Source of the DNA: JAABRU01 sp050180235
GTDB lineage: Bacteria > Desulfobacterota > Desulfobacteria > Desulfobacterales > Desulfococcaceae
Length of the DNA stretch: 20,139 bases
Reading direction: 5' to 3'
Assembly: GCA_050180235.1 (NCBI GenBank)
Contig: JBFXEJ010000108.1
Span: forward strand, 1 to 20,139
Shown here one piece after another: positions 1 through 6,399 of this stretch. Both the position numbers and the translations under genes were made by a program. Under the pieces are notes generated by a model. It did no database searches, was not told where the DNA came from, and saw only the letters and a list, made by a program, of their open reading frames with translations. How positions within the stretch are numbered: position 1 is the stretch's first letter; each line of letters begins with the position of its first letter.

Positions 1-117
1 GTGTTCAGAAATATTGCAATAAACATTGTTCGCGGAAACGGTTTTGACTCTGTCAAAAACGCATCAGTCCACTTTGCTGGCAATATCAGAAAACTTCTGA
101 AAATTATGAGAACTTAA
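1..117 (+). pseudogene. C-terminal end of an ISAs1-like transposase (cut by window edge)
   Basis: An open frame runs from the first base to TAA at 115-117 and encodes 38 residues beginning VFRNIAINIVRGNGF. The pattern of an Arg-Asn/Ile-Ala-x-Asn helix followed by a short basic tail resembles the C-terminal end of ISAs1-type DDE transposases. This is family recognition from a short piece, so the assignment is tentative. The rest of the gene lies outside the window, so I cannot tell whether the element is intact. Its right end probably lies near 125, where it abuts and seems to cut off the IS1-like element. Confidence 0.45.
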
Positions 118-124
118 CAGCCCT

Positions 125-513
125 GGGGTTGGGCCGGGGTCAGAGTTTCAACTGCAGGAGACAGATTAATCAGTTTTTTTTTAACCAGCCGGTTACGGTC
201 TGGCGGGCAATGCCGAAAGTTCCGGCAACGCCGCGTAAACTGGAACGTTCCCGATAAGCTCCCAGGACTTCTTCAATACGGGCTTCGCTGTAACCTTCAT
301 GGGGTTCAATTACTTTACGCGAACCACAATCTTTACAATAGTATTGCTGACTTCCGGAAGCATTATGGCCATTTTTAACAATATTAATACTTTGACAGTC
401 ACGACAATGATAATTGACAGTAATCATTATATTCTCCTAAAAAAATATAAATATGTTGACGTGTCACTGTAAAATTATACTAATACCATATCACTTACGA
501 TTAGGCCACTACC
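125..513 (-). mobile_element. Truncated IS1-family element (5' end, InsA and start of InsB only)
   Basis: The outer end is at 513, where the minus strand begins GGTAGTGGCCTAATC, resembling the GGT-initiated terminal repeat of IS1 elements and the GGTAGTGGG ends seen elsewhere in this window. The InsA frame follows at 427-170. Beyond it, a -1 frame continues with LSPAVETLTPAQPQG before a stop, matching the start of the catalytic half of IS1 transposases. The sequence then changes to that of the neighbouring ISAs1-like end near 125. The DDE domain and the second terminal repeat are missing, so this copy is dead. Confidence 0.7.
170..427 (-). CDS. IS1-family InsA-like zinc-ribbon/HTH protein
   Basis: The 85-residue protein starts with two CxxC motifs (CRDC and CKDC) that form a zinc ribbon. 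A helix-turn-helix follows (SSLRGVAGTFGIARQTVTGWL), the architecture of IS1 InsA, which binds the element ends. An AGGAG ribosome site precedes the ATG at 427. The frame closes right after a run of nine A (minus strand). Reading one base back at that run gives WLKKK followed by IS1 transposase-like residues, so the run probably serves, or served, as the frameshift site joining InsA to InsB. The partner domain is truncated, so the gene can make only the DNA-binding part. Confidence 0.75.
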   Translation of the reverse strand: MITVNYHCRDCQSINIVKNGHNASGSQQYYCKDCGSRKVIEPHEGYSEARIEEVLGAYRERSSLRGVAGTFGIARQTVTGWLKKN

Positions 514-642
514 AAAAATTCCTGTTGAGAAATCCGTTTTTACCAAAATGGGATATTCTGGTCAGTCCGTATGAGGTTGTCTGATTCGGTATATTTTTTT
601 TAATAAATAGCCTAACCCGCCATACTCTGCAAGGATTTAGGA

Positions 643-719
643 TAACTACAGGGATTTTTTATAAGAAAGGATTGTTCAGCTTTGCTGCAATCCTTTCTTA
701 TCCAAAATCCCTGCAGTTT
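643..719. repeat. Long imperfect inverted repeat
   Basis: A perfect 14-base stem (ATAAGAAAGGATTG with CAATCCTTTCTTAT) encloses a 13-base loop. It is extended outwards by ACAGGGATTTT/AAAATCCCTG with small bulges. It belongs in style to the GGATT-rich hairpin family found throughout the window. It could form a transcript hairpin on either strand, but no gene ends directly at it. Confidence 0.6.
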
Positions 720-723
720 ATCT

Positions 724-768
724 CGTTCCCACGCTCCCGCGCGGGAATGCAGACCGGACGCTCTGCGT
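724..768. repeat. Palindromic repeat, CGTTCCCACGCTCC...GGGAATGC type, copy 1
   Basis: The sequence CGTTCCCACGCTCCCGCG continues into CGGGAATGC, then AGACCGGACGCTCTGCG. The same sequence, with a few changes, recurs at 2901-2949. Elements of this type are known as dispersed palindromes in many environmental bacterial genomes. The two copies bracket the ISAzo13 element and the antitoxin gene. Confidence 0.7.
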
Positions 769-827
769 TCAGTGTGTGGCTTGTCTGAACCGGGATTCTC
801 AGGATTAGGTATCTCAAAAAAAATAAT

Positions 828-1511
828 TTACCCAATTACAGGTTCGATAGTAACATCCCATTTGGGTAAAAATTGAGATCTTTTAAGTCTTTTTTCAAAA
901 ATTTTCACTCCTTTTTTATATACTTTATGAAGAATATGAACATCAGGTTTCATTCCCCTCCATTTCATATTTCCAGCCCATTTTACTGTTTTTTCAATTG
1001 AATTCAGAATGGTGCCGTTCCACTGTCTTTCCAGAACTCCCCGGCATTTTTCCACAGGATTGTATTTGCTGTGGTACGAAGGATAATACACCAGCCGGAT
1101 TTTCAACCCTGTTTTGTCAGAAAATTCGATTAACCTCCTGATAAACTGGGTTCTTCTGCTGCTGAGATGCGGACTGCTGTCTTCATTGATAATCAGCTCT
1201 TTGATGCGGGCAAAACGCTCTCTGCTGATATTCCACAAAAATTCCAGTCCGTCAGCAATGAAGTCACCCGTTTCCGATGAAGTCCCGAAAATAATGGTGA
1301 AACTGCCGGATGCCGCTTCAGGAATACCCAATGGAACCAGTATATTGTCAGGATTCATATCATGATCTGCGGCCGCATCCGGCAGTCGCGACTTTCCGTT
1401 TCGGGAAAAATCTCCGATCTTCACTTTCGCTTTGGTATCAACTGAAATCCTGAGCACTTCCCTGTTTCCGTCCGCATTCCGGTTCACTTCCCCGATATTT
1501 TCAAAGATCAT
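828..1511 (-). CDS. ISAzo13-family transposase, catalytic frame
   Basis: The 227-residue frame carries the DDE catalytic core typical of ISAzo13 transposases. Aspartates are in RISVDTKAKVKIGDFSR (D25) and LIINEDSSPH (D111), and the glutamate is in YHSKYNPVEKCRGVLE (E154). SSRRTQF and the YHSKYNP block are family signatures. The stop codon at 828-830 lies inside the left terminal repeat. The ATG at 1511 is probably not a true start. The product is expected as a fusion with the preceding frame (about 395 residues), made by -1 slippage at the A8 run. Confidence 0.85.
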   Translation of the reverse strand: MIFENIGEVNRNADGNREVLRISVDTKAKVKIGDFSRNGKSRLPDAAADHDMNPDNILVPLGIPEAASGSFTIIFGTSSETGDFIADGLEFLWNISRERFARIKELIINEDSSPHLSSRRTQFIRRLIEFSDKTGLKIRLVYYPSYHSKYNPVEKCRGVLERQWNGTILNSIEKTVKWAGNMKWRGMKPDVHILHKVYKKGVKIFEKRLKRSQFLPKWDVTIEPVIG

Positions 1512-2014
1512 ATCAGTTTCGGGAATTTTTTTTCCGGTTTTGTCTTCTGAATTCTTTTAAGACGGTATTCCAGACGGTTGAGCATATTTCCGATGGTGTT
1601 TTCACACGGCAGGTCTTCATCTGCATATCCTTTTTTTTTAATCAGTTCATCACGGACAGCCTTTGCTGTAATGCGGGTATAGGCAAACCCTGTCTGAAAT
1701 TTGGGATCGGCCTGACTCTTCGGATCCGCCAAATTCTTAATATCTTCAGCTATTTGAGGATTTTTATCCTCTGTCTTTCTTCTGCCCCGCTCCGAATGAC
1801 TGCCTGCACATTTTATACCGGCTGCCTTCTCTCTGATCCCTTTTTGTATTGTATTTCTGCCCCAGCCAGACTCCCGTTCCGCTTTCCGGGTATTTCCGTC
1901 AAAAAATTCAAGAGTTACAGTGGCAAGGTATTCGCTCCTTTTTGCCAGTGCCATCTTTTTTGCAGCATTTTTGATAATCAGTTTGACCTTCTCTGACAAT
2001 TCTTCTTTTTGCAT
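1508..2014 (-). CDS. ISAzo13-family transposase, N-terminal frame
   Basis: This 168-residue frame encodes the N-terminal half of the transposase: a helix-turn-helix region (RKAERESGWGRNTIQKGIRE, about residues 43-62) and a charged linker up to RLKRIQKTKPEKK. The ATG at 2014 has a strong AAAAAGGGGG ribosome site. It ends in FPKLI-stop just after a run of eight A. A -1 shift on this run gives KKIPETDMIF and runs straight into the catalytic half. It overlaps the downstream frame by four bases (1508-1511). Either this is a programmed frameshift or slippage site, or the gene carries a single-base deletion. Confidence 0.85.
   Translation of the reverse strand: MQKEELSEKVKLIIKNAAKKMALAKRSEYLATVTLEFFDGNTRKAERESGWGRNTIQKGIREKAAGIKCAGSHSERGRRKTEDKNPQIAEDIKNLADPKSQADPKFQTGFAYTRITAKAVRDELIKKKGYADEDLPCENTIGNMLNRLEYRLKRIQKTKPEKKFPKLI
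1529..1536 (-). promoter_or_regulatory. A8 run, candidate -1 frameshift/slippage site
   Basis: On the minus strand, eight A residues lie between CCGG and TTCCC, exactly where the N-terminal transposase frame must shift back by one to enter the catalytic frame. Such A-runs support programmed -1 shifting or transcriptional slippage in several insertion-sequence families. The site was read from the sequence; the mechanism is inferred. Confidence 0.55.
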
Positions 2015-2160
2015 TTGGTCCCCCTTTTTCTGAGAAAGAAAAAAATCATTGATTATGACAGGGAGATTTTATATACTCAACTTTTAAGCAGGTCAATCAA
2101 ATTTTGGGTAAATTATTTTTTTTGAGATACCTTAAAGGATTGACCGGGATTGTCCTGAAG

Positions 2161-2305
2161 TGTGATTTGTCTGATTATTCTGATTTGTCTGATTAAATTG
2201 TCTGAACCGGGATTCTCAGGATTAAAGGATTTGCAGGATGAGACACATTGTCTGAACTGTGATTTGTCTGATTATTCTGATTTGTCTGATTAAATTGTCT
2301 GAACC
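2161..2305. repeat. 48-base direct repeat, two identical copies
   Basis: The block beginning TGTGATTTGTCTGATTATTC occurs at 2161-2208 and again, without change, at 2258-2305. It ends in TGTCTGAACC, the start of the hairpin repeat family. The spacing of 97 bases holds another hairpin-repeat half (GGGATTCTCAGGATTAAAGG). This indicates local duplication within the repeat cluster. Confidence 0.8.
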
Positions 2306-2394
2306 CTGATTTACCTGATTAAGGGATTTACAGGATTGAACCGGCCTGATAAAATCATGGCAATCCCTTAATCCTGCAAATCATGGTTCAGACA
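2296..2394. repeat. GGATTA-type hairpin repeat, copy next to the toxin remnant
   Basis: The left arm runs TGTCTGAACCCTGATTTACC and on through TGATTAAGGGATT. The right arm runs AATCCCTTAATCCTGCAAAT and ends CATGGTTCAGACA. The arms can pair over more than 30 bases. The same family recurs at 12720, 14481, 17022 and 19892. It ends about eight bases before the first recognisable codon of the truncated toxin. Confidence 0.75.
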
Positions 2395-2401
2395 GTCGAT
2401 T

Positions 2402-2584
2402 CCAAACCGGAATTACACTGATCTCATCCGAACCCAGAAAAAATATCCCGGACAGTCTGTTTATGTTGTAAATCTTGATGGATATATTTTTCTGATCCCT
2501 TTTGTTGAGGATGAAAATACAATTTTTCTCAAAACCATAATCCCAAGCCGGAAGGCCACGAAACAATACCTGAAGAAGAGGTGA
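2402..2584 (+). pseudogene. 5'-truncated BrnT-like toxin
   Basis: The frame reads PNRNYTDLIRTQKKYPGQ, then VYVVNLDGYIFLIPFVEDE and FLKTIIPSRKATKQYLKKR, ending at TGA 2582-2584. The PFVED...FLKTIIPSRKATK block is the conserved C-terminal half of BrnT-like RNase toxins (or a close relative) that are paired with small antitoxins of the type seen next. No start codon is in frame: upstream there is only the right arm of the hairpin repeat, and a TAA lies at 2369-2371. The N-terminal part (roughly a third to a half of the family length) is missing, so the toxin should be inactive. The family name is recalled and not searched; a DUF4258-like label is the main alternative. Confidence 0.6.
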
Positions 2585-2586
2585 AT

Positions 2587-2862
2587 ATGAACTATGAACT
2601 GGATTCCGAAGAACAGGAAATACTGAATGCTTTTGAACGGAATGAACTGAAAACTGTTCCTGATGCGGAGCATAAGCTCAGAGAGGCGCGGGAGGCAGCC
2701 CGGAATACGCTTGACAGGATGAGACATATCCGGCTGAGCCTGACGGAAAGGGATTTTCATCTTGTTTATGACAAAGCTGCGGAGCAGGGACTGCCTTATC
2801 CTGTTCTGCTTTCCAATATCGTTCATAAATATCTGACAGGGCAGCTTGTTGAAAGAATATAA
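2587..2862 (+). CDS. Antitoxin partner of the BrnT-like toxin
   Basis: This 91-residue protein starts MNYELDSEEQEILNAFERNE and ends in HIRLSLTERDFHLVYDKAAE followed by QGLPYPVLLSNIVHKYLTGQLV. The latter matches the ribbon-helix-helix-like DNA-binding end of antitoxins that follow BrnT-like toxins. I chose ATG 2587 over the in-frame GTG at 2581 because GAGG at 2578-2581 is spaced correctly for the ATG. It follows the toxin stop by two bases, the usual toxin-first order. With the toxin truncated, the antitoxin survives as an orphan. It may still repress its own promoter or neutralise related toxins elsewhere; this is inference. Confidence 0.65.
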   Translation: MNYELDSEEQEILNAFERNELKTVPDAEHKLREAREAARNTLDRMRHIRLSLTERDFHLVYDKAAEQGLPYPVLLSNIVHKYLTGQLVERI

Positions 2863-2900
2863 GCACAGTTGTTTTCAGACTGCTCTGGGGTAAACTGGCC

Positions 2901-2949
2901 CGTTCCCACGCTCCTGAGCGGGAATGCAGACCGGACGCTCTGCGTCCGG
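2901..2949. repeat. Palindromic repeat, CGTTCCCACGCTCC...GGGAATGC type, copy 2
   Basis: CGTTCCCACGCTCCTGAGCG continues into GGAATGCAGACC and GGACGCTCTGCGTCCGG. It differs from the copy at 724 mainly in the central loop and the last bases. It starts about 40 bases after the antitoxin stop codon. Confidence 0.7.
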
Positions 2950-3119
2950 TATTGTCTGAACCCTGATTTACCTGATGAAAGGATTTACAGGATCGGGGCC
3001 TGCAGTTTTTGCGGAACTCCTGTGATAAAGGAAAAAAACAGAGGGAAAAATTCGCCATTGATTTTTTCAGAAAATCCCCTCCTGAGAGGGGCATGGGTGT
3101 GTTTCATAAGTATATTTTC

Positions 3120-3147
3120 AATGATTCCGGCGCAGACCGGAATCATT
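3120..3147. terminator. Stem-loop with short T tract (possible terminator)
   Basis: AATGATTCCGG (3120-3130) pairs perfectly with CCGGAATCATT (3137-3147) around a six-base loop and is followed by TTA. The T tract is too short for a confident intrinsic terminator. It is far from the nearest upstream gene (antitoxin, 2862), so it may simply be a repeat. Confidence 0.3.
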
Positions 3148-3378
3148 TTATCCTGCAAATCCGAATCGGACAATCGGGAACAGATTTCACAATATGTCTG
3201 TACAGGCTCAGCAAATCTGATTCATTACGGAAATGATTCCGGAATGTCTGCCGGATTTTCGTCCGGCACTCCGGAAATTTCTTAATGCAATGGCACTGTG
3301 GCAATGCTGTTTTGTAAAACCTTATTGACAGAAATGCTCAAACAGTGGAAAATGCCGGAAATACATCAAAGGAAAAAA

Positions 3379-3888
3379 ATGAAGGAAACAGAAGACTCCT
3401 CTCAGGATTTGAAAAAGGCAATGGATACAGTCATCCGTATTCTGGCCCGGCGCAGTCATGCCTGTGCCGAAATCAGGCAGAAACTCCGGCAGCGGGGTTT
3501 TGGTGCAGACATAATCCATACAGTCATATCCGAATGTGAACGCCTGCACTATATTGATGATGGAGAAACAGCCTGCCAGTATTTCCGGGAACTGAAAAAC
3601 AAAGGATGCGGCCCGCAGCGAATCCGTGCGGATATGAAAAAAAAGGGATTGTGGGGCGACAGGGCGGAAAGTCTCATCTCTGAATATGCTGAAAGTAAGG
3701 AAGAAAAAGAGATTGCGCGAAATGTGCTTGAAAAGAAAAAAACCGCTTTTGACAGGGAAAAGGAAGGGAGAAAACGGAAGGAGAAAATTTTCCGTTTTCT
3801 TTCTTCAAGGGGATTTTCCGGAAGTGTCATCTCAGATCTGATCCGATCAGAACTGTTCCGGCAGGAAGCCATACCGGAATCAGACTGA
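3379..3888 (+). CDS. recX: RecX regulatory protein
   Basis: The 169-residue, highly charged, all-helical protein shows the RecX repeat pattern. LARRSHACAEIRQKLRQRGF is followed by a DII...VISECERLHYIDD segment, then the second module CQYFRELKNKGCGPQRIRADMKKKG, and a C-terminal module (KIFRFLSSRGFSGSVISDLI). RecX binds RecA filaments and inhibits or modulates recombination and SOS functions. I chose ATG 3379 because AAAGGA lies six bases upstream; the frame stays open to GTG 3298, but that extension crosses repeat-derived sequence. No recA is adjacent. The stop codon overlaps the first bases of a MITE-like repeat. Confidence 0.85.
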   Translation: MKETEDSSQDLKKAMDTVIRILARRSHACAEIRQKLRQRGFGADIIHTVISECERLHYIDDGETACQYFRELKNKGCGPQRIRADMKKKGLWGDRAESLISEYAESKEEKEIARNVLEKKKTAFDREKEGRKRKEKIFRFLSSRGFSGSVISDLIRSELFRQEAIPESD

Positions 3889-3972
3889 GGGTCTGTATCA
3901 AAATAGCCGGTCCCAGACCCTCAGAATTTACGGACAGAAAAATTGTACTGCCTATTTTTTTTTGCAGGCCCT
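3888..3972. repeat. MITE-like repeat, AGGGTCTGTATC type, copy A
   Basis: The element begins AGGGTCTGTATCAAAATA and ends, on the other strand, AGGGCCTGCAAAAAAAAATA, so the ends are imperfect inverted repeats of about 18 bases. An inner hairpin pairs CTGAGGGTCTG (3885-3895) with CAGACCCTCAG (3914-3924). The middle shares GGACAGAAAAATTGTAC with copy B at 5307. It begins at the recX stop codon and may act as its transcription end. Confidence 0.65.
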
Positions 3973-3983
3973 GGGAATCTGAT

Positions 3984-4190
3984 TTACTGACTGTTTTTAT
4001 CCATGTCTTCTATGGCCTTTCTTGTGGCATCCCGTCCCCGGTTGACATGTTCATTATAATCCTTTTCATCTCCCAGTCCGGACTTTTCCTTCTGCGGAAG
4101 ATCCAGTAAAGGAATATTCACCACGCCGAAATAATTCAGCGCAAAGGCAATGGTAAACGCTATGATGATATATGTGATGACTTTTCCCAT
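3984..4190 (-). CDS. Small single-pass membrane protein, function unknown
   Basis: This 68-residue protein starts MGKVITYIIIAFTIAFALNY, a hydrophobic segment (about residues 4-24) that fits an N-terminal membrane anchor. A short, charged, hydrophilic tail rich in Asp, Glu, Lys and Arg follows. A GGGAGGT ribosome site sits seven bases before the ATG at 4190, which supports real expression. It lies downstream of nadA in the same direction, but with a gap of about 190 bases that includes a TATAAT-like hexamer at 4262-4267 (minus strand). I do not recognise a family and assign no function. Confidence 0.6.
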   Translation of the reverse strand: MGKVITYIIIAFTIAFALNYFGVVNIPLLDLPQKEKSGLGDEKDYNEHVNRGRDATRKAIEDMDKNSQ

Positions 4191-4383
4191 CTGAAATACC
4201 TCCCTGTATCTGATAATTTTGCCAATTACCGGACATCCTTAATAAAAAAACCTTCTGAAATATTATAACTCATTATTTGTCAGAATCAAATGAAAATTTT
4301 GGTGGCAGGCAAAACCTGACGGCCAATTTATCGTTGGATTTGAGCATTGCAGGCAGTTCAAAATTTTACACAGCAGTCCCCGA

Positions 4384-5283
4384 TCATATCCTGCCGATCA
4401 TACGTTCCACAGCTTTCAGAGCGGGGAGCCGGATATTTTCCGGCACCCGCACTTCTCCTTCCATTTTCTCCAGACTTCTGAGCACATCTTCGGGTTTTAT
4501 CTTTTTCATGTCCGGACATTCCATTTTCTCTGACGCGGGGAAAAATTTTTTGCCCGGACTGGCTTTTTGCAGAGGATAAAGCAAACCGTTTTCCGTGCCC
4601 ACAATAAAGGATGTATGCTCTGATTCCTGCGCATGGCGGATCATGCCGGATGTGCTGGCTATTATATCTGCTTCCGCAAGGGTTTCCGGCCTGCATTCCG
4701 GATGGGCCATGACAATGGCTCCGGGATGATCGGCCCTGGCTTTGCGGATATCACCGGGTGTCAGCCGGTCGTGAATGGGGCAGTATCCTTCCCACAGATG
4801 AATTTTTTTTGATGTCCGGCTGGCTGCATACTGTGCCAGATTCCGATCCGGAACCATCAGCATTTGATCTTCAGTTATACTTTCTGCCACTTTCACGGCA
4901 TTGGCCGAAGTGCAGCAGACTGTGGAAAGTGCCTTGACCGAGGCAGGGGAATTGACATAGGTGACCACCGGCATGGGGCCAATTTCTTCCAGTTTTTTTT
5001 GCAGTGCTTCGGGTGTTATCATATCGGCCATAGGGCATCCCGCGTCTTTGCAGGGCAGCAGAACCGTCTTTTCCGGTGAGAGAATGCAGGCGGTTTCTGC
5101 CATGAAATGAACCCCGCAGAAAACAATAATATCTGCATCGGTTTTTGCCGCCTTTATGCTCAGTTCCAGGGAATCACCGCAGAGATCGGCCAAATCCTGA
5201 ATCCCGGAAGGCTGATAGTTGTGCGCCAGTATGATGGCATTTTTCTCTTTTGCCAGTTTTCTGATTTTCTCTTTCATTTCCAT
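4384..5283 (-). CDS. nadA: Quinolinate synthase A
   Basis: NadA condenses iminoaspartate with dihydroxyacetone phosphate to quinolinate in de novo NAD synthesis, using a cytosolic [4Fe-4S] cluster. The 299-residue protein has the family length (about 300) and the three conserved cluster cysteines: C83 in AGCPMAD, C168 in EGYCPIHDR and C256 in KMECPDMKK. Other signatures are AHNYQ (20-24), GDSLELS, FCGVHFMAETA and TYVNSPA. The start may be ATG 5283 or ATG 5277; neither has a strong ribosome site. Only 23 bases separate the start from the MITE-like repeat at 5307-5408, so the promoter must lie inside or beyond that repeat, or the gene is read through from lolA. No nadB or nadC is in the window. 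Confidence 0.95.
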   Translation of the reverse strand: MEMKEKIRKLAKEKNAIILAHNYQPSGIQDLADLCGDSLELSIKAAKTDADIIVFCGVHFMAETACILSPEKTVLLPCKDAGCPMADMITPEALQKKLEEIGPMPVVTYVNSPASVKALSTVCCTSANAVKVAESITEDQMLMVPDRNLAQYAASRTSKKIHLWEGYCPIHDRLTPGDIRKARADHPGAIVMAHPECRPETLAEADIIASTSGMIRHAQESEHTSFIVGTENGLLYPLQKASPGKKFFPASEKMECPDMKKIKPEDVLRSLEKMEGEVRVPENIRLPALKAVERMIGRI

Positions 5284-5306
5284 TTTCCAATCCCGTTTTC
5301 CCTGTT

Positions 5307-5408
5307 AGGGTCTGTATCAAAATAAGTTGTTCCAAACCCTTAGGGTTTTCAAAACCCTAAGGGTTTTTGGACAGAAAAATTTGTACGTGTTATTTTTTTA
5401 CAAACCCT
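5307..5408. repeat. MITE-like repeat, AGGGTCTGTATC type, copy B
   Basis: It begins AGGGTCTGTATCAAAATAA and ends, on the other strand, AGGGTTTGTAAAAAAATAA, giving 19-base terminal repeats with three mismatches. The centre holds a perfect 16-base hairpin (5334-5349 with 5351-5366). The right half, GGACAGAAAAATTTGTAC, matches copy A. It sits between lolA and nadA and could end lolA transcription or carry the nadA promoter. Confidence 0.7.
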
Positions 5409-5467
5409 TACTGAAACCTGATTTCCTGTTCCATGCACCCAGAATCTGACATCTGAAACCGCATAAA

Positions 5468-6247
5468 CTATTCTTCCAACTGCACCACATCCGCTCCCTC
5501 CGGTATCTGAAAACTGAACACAGAGTCGTCAATGGTCTGATCAAACTGCAGATGGGTCATTTCAATCAGTGTTTCATCCTCATAGGCATTATAAGTGACG
5601 ATCCTCTCAATGTCATTGCTTTTTTTGGCGATAAAAAGGTGGAGAGAGGCCAGATCCGGTTTTTTCACCTTTGGCAGGAGAATGAATTTGTAATATTCCG
5701 AATCCCTGTGGGTTTGGGCAGAAACCGTGAATTTTTCACGGATGAGCCGTATATCCGAAAGGATGCTGGCCCCTTTGCCGTCACCGAAATACGCGGGAGA
5801 TGTGCCGGTCATGACCTGATTGTCATCAGGCTTGAAAATCCATAACTGCTCGCCGTCTGTGAGGATAATCTGTTTTTCCGGTTTTTCATATTCCCAGCGC
5901 ATCATGCCGGGCCGCTTGATGAAAACCTTGCCCTCTGCCGTGTCAGTAATATCCATTGCCTTAATAGTGGATTTCTGAGTGAAATATGCAATAAACCCTT
6001 TGCCGCTGTACCGCTTTTCCACACCTGTCAGAATCTCATCCATAATTTCTGCCGAAACTGCCTCACCTGAGCCCTCAGATGTTTTGGCGGATGTTCCCTC
6101 TGGTGTTTCCGCAGAGACTCCATCCGGCGCAGCAGGGGAAGTCTCTGCTTTGTCTGAAGGATTTTCTCCGTATGCGATCTGCAAACCGTTTAAAATGCAA
6201 GGTATTACGATAATACAAAAAATCATGAATATTCTTTTTATGCTCAT
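5468..6247 (-). CDS. lolA: Outer-membrane lipoprotein carrier protein LolA
   Basis: LolA is the periplasmic chaperone that ferries lipoproteins from the LolCDE transporter to the outer membrane. From ATG 6247 the protein is 259 residues with a signal peptide (MSIKRIFMIFCIIVIPCILN, then GLQIAYG). A low-complexity Ser/Ala/Glu/Pro linker follows (about residues 28-66), with PEGTSA and SEGSGEA motifs. The LolA fold comes next: GFIAYFTQKSTIKAMD, EGKVFIKRPGMMRWEYEKPE, TDGEQLWIFKPDDNQV and RIVTYNAYEDET. I chose 6247 because GGAG lies seven bases upstream; the longer TTG-start version would bury the signal peptide. The linker is unusual for LolA. It lies downstream of the kor genes on the same strand. 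Confidence 0.85.
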   Translation of the reverse strand: MSIKRIFMIFCIIVIPCILNGLQIAYGENPSDKAETSPAAPDGVSAETPEGTSAKTSEGSGEAVSAEIMDEILTGVEKRYSGKGFIAYFTQKSTIKAMDITDTAEGKVFIKRPGMMRWEYEKPEKQIILTDGEQLWIFKPDDNQVMTGTSPAYFGDGKGASILSDIRLIREKFTVSAQTHRDSEYYKFILLPKVKKPDLASLHLFIAKKSNDIERIVTYNAYEDETLIEMTHLQFDQTIDDSVFSFQIPEGADVVQLEE

Positions 6248-6399
6248 TTCTATGCTCCGTAACAGTGTTTTTCCGGCACAGGATTGAAGTGCCGTTTTTT
6301 TCAATGCCCATTAACAATCTCTGCATACCCTAATACTGAGGTTTTGTAAATATGCAAAAACATCTCCGGTTCGGAAATACAGACCTGCCCGGTATCCTT

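Larger units (their letters stand above)
514..806. other. Gene-free stretch with hairpin and palindromic repeats
   Basis: I see no credible gene here. Bases 514-640 show nothing I recognise. An imperfect long hairpin spans 643-719: arms ATAAGAAAGGATTG (661-674) and CAATCCTTTCTTAT (688-701), with outer arms ACAGGGATTTT and AAAATCCCTG. It is followed by a palindromic repeat (724-768) and the first half of the hairpin repeat split by the ISAzo13 element (782-807). Confidence 0.6.
808..2131 (-). mobile_element. ISAzo13-family insertion sequence, apparently complete
   Basis: Inverted terminal repeats run for about 28 bases without a mismatch, from GGTATCTCAAAAAAAATAAT at 808 and, on the other strand, from 2131. 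Both ends are flanked by TTA (805-807 and 2132-2134), consistent with a 3-base target duplication. Removing the element and one TTA restores a sequence like CAGGATTAAAGGATTGACC, the core of the dispersed hairpin repeat, so the element jumped into such a repeat. The two minus-strand frames inside together make one transposase of about 395 residues. The element is 1324 bases long. Confidence 0.85.
2863..3378. other. Gene-free stretch of mixed repeats upstream of recX
   Basis: I see no supported gene. In order it holds the palindromic repeat (2901-2949), a hairpin-repeat half (2953-2993), a CCCCTC...GAGGGG repeat (3073-3105), a perfect 11-base stem hairpin (3120-3147), and a smaller hairpin GCCGGA-TTTTCG-TCCGGC (3250-3267) inside further TTCCGGAA repeats. 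Open frames crossing it are made of these repeats. Confidence 0.6.

Noticed and set aside
2140..2400. CRISPR-like array
   Set aside because: The TCTGATT/GGATT repeats are irregular in length and spacing, have no unique spacers of even size, and no cas genes are present.
2869..3285. Open frame of 138 codons on the plus strand
   Set aside because: It is made of palindromic and hairpin repeats, has no ribosome site, and its translation resembles no protein.
4262..4290. Promoter for the small membrane-protein gene (TATAAT-like hexamer on the minus strand)
   Set aside because: The -10-like hexamer is good, but no -35-like hexamer lies at the right spacing (CTGACA is only 10 bases away), so it is not listed as a feature.
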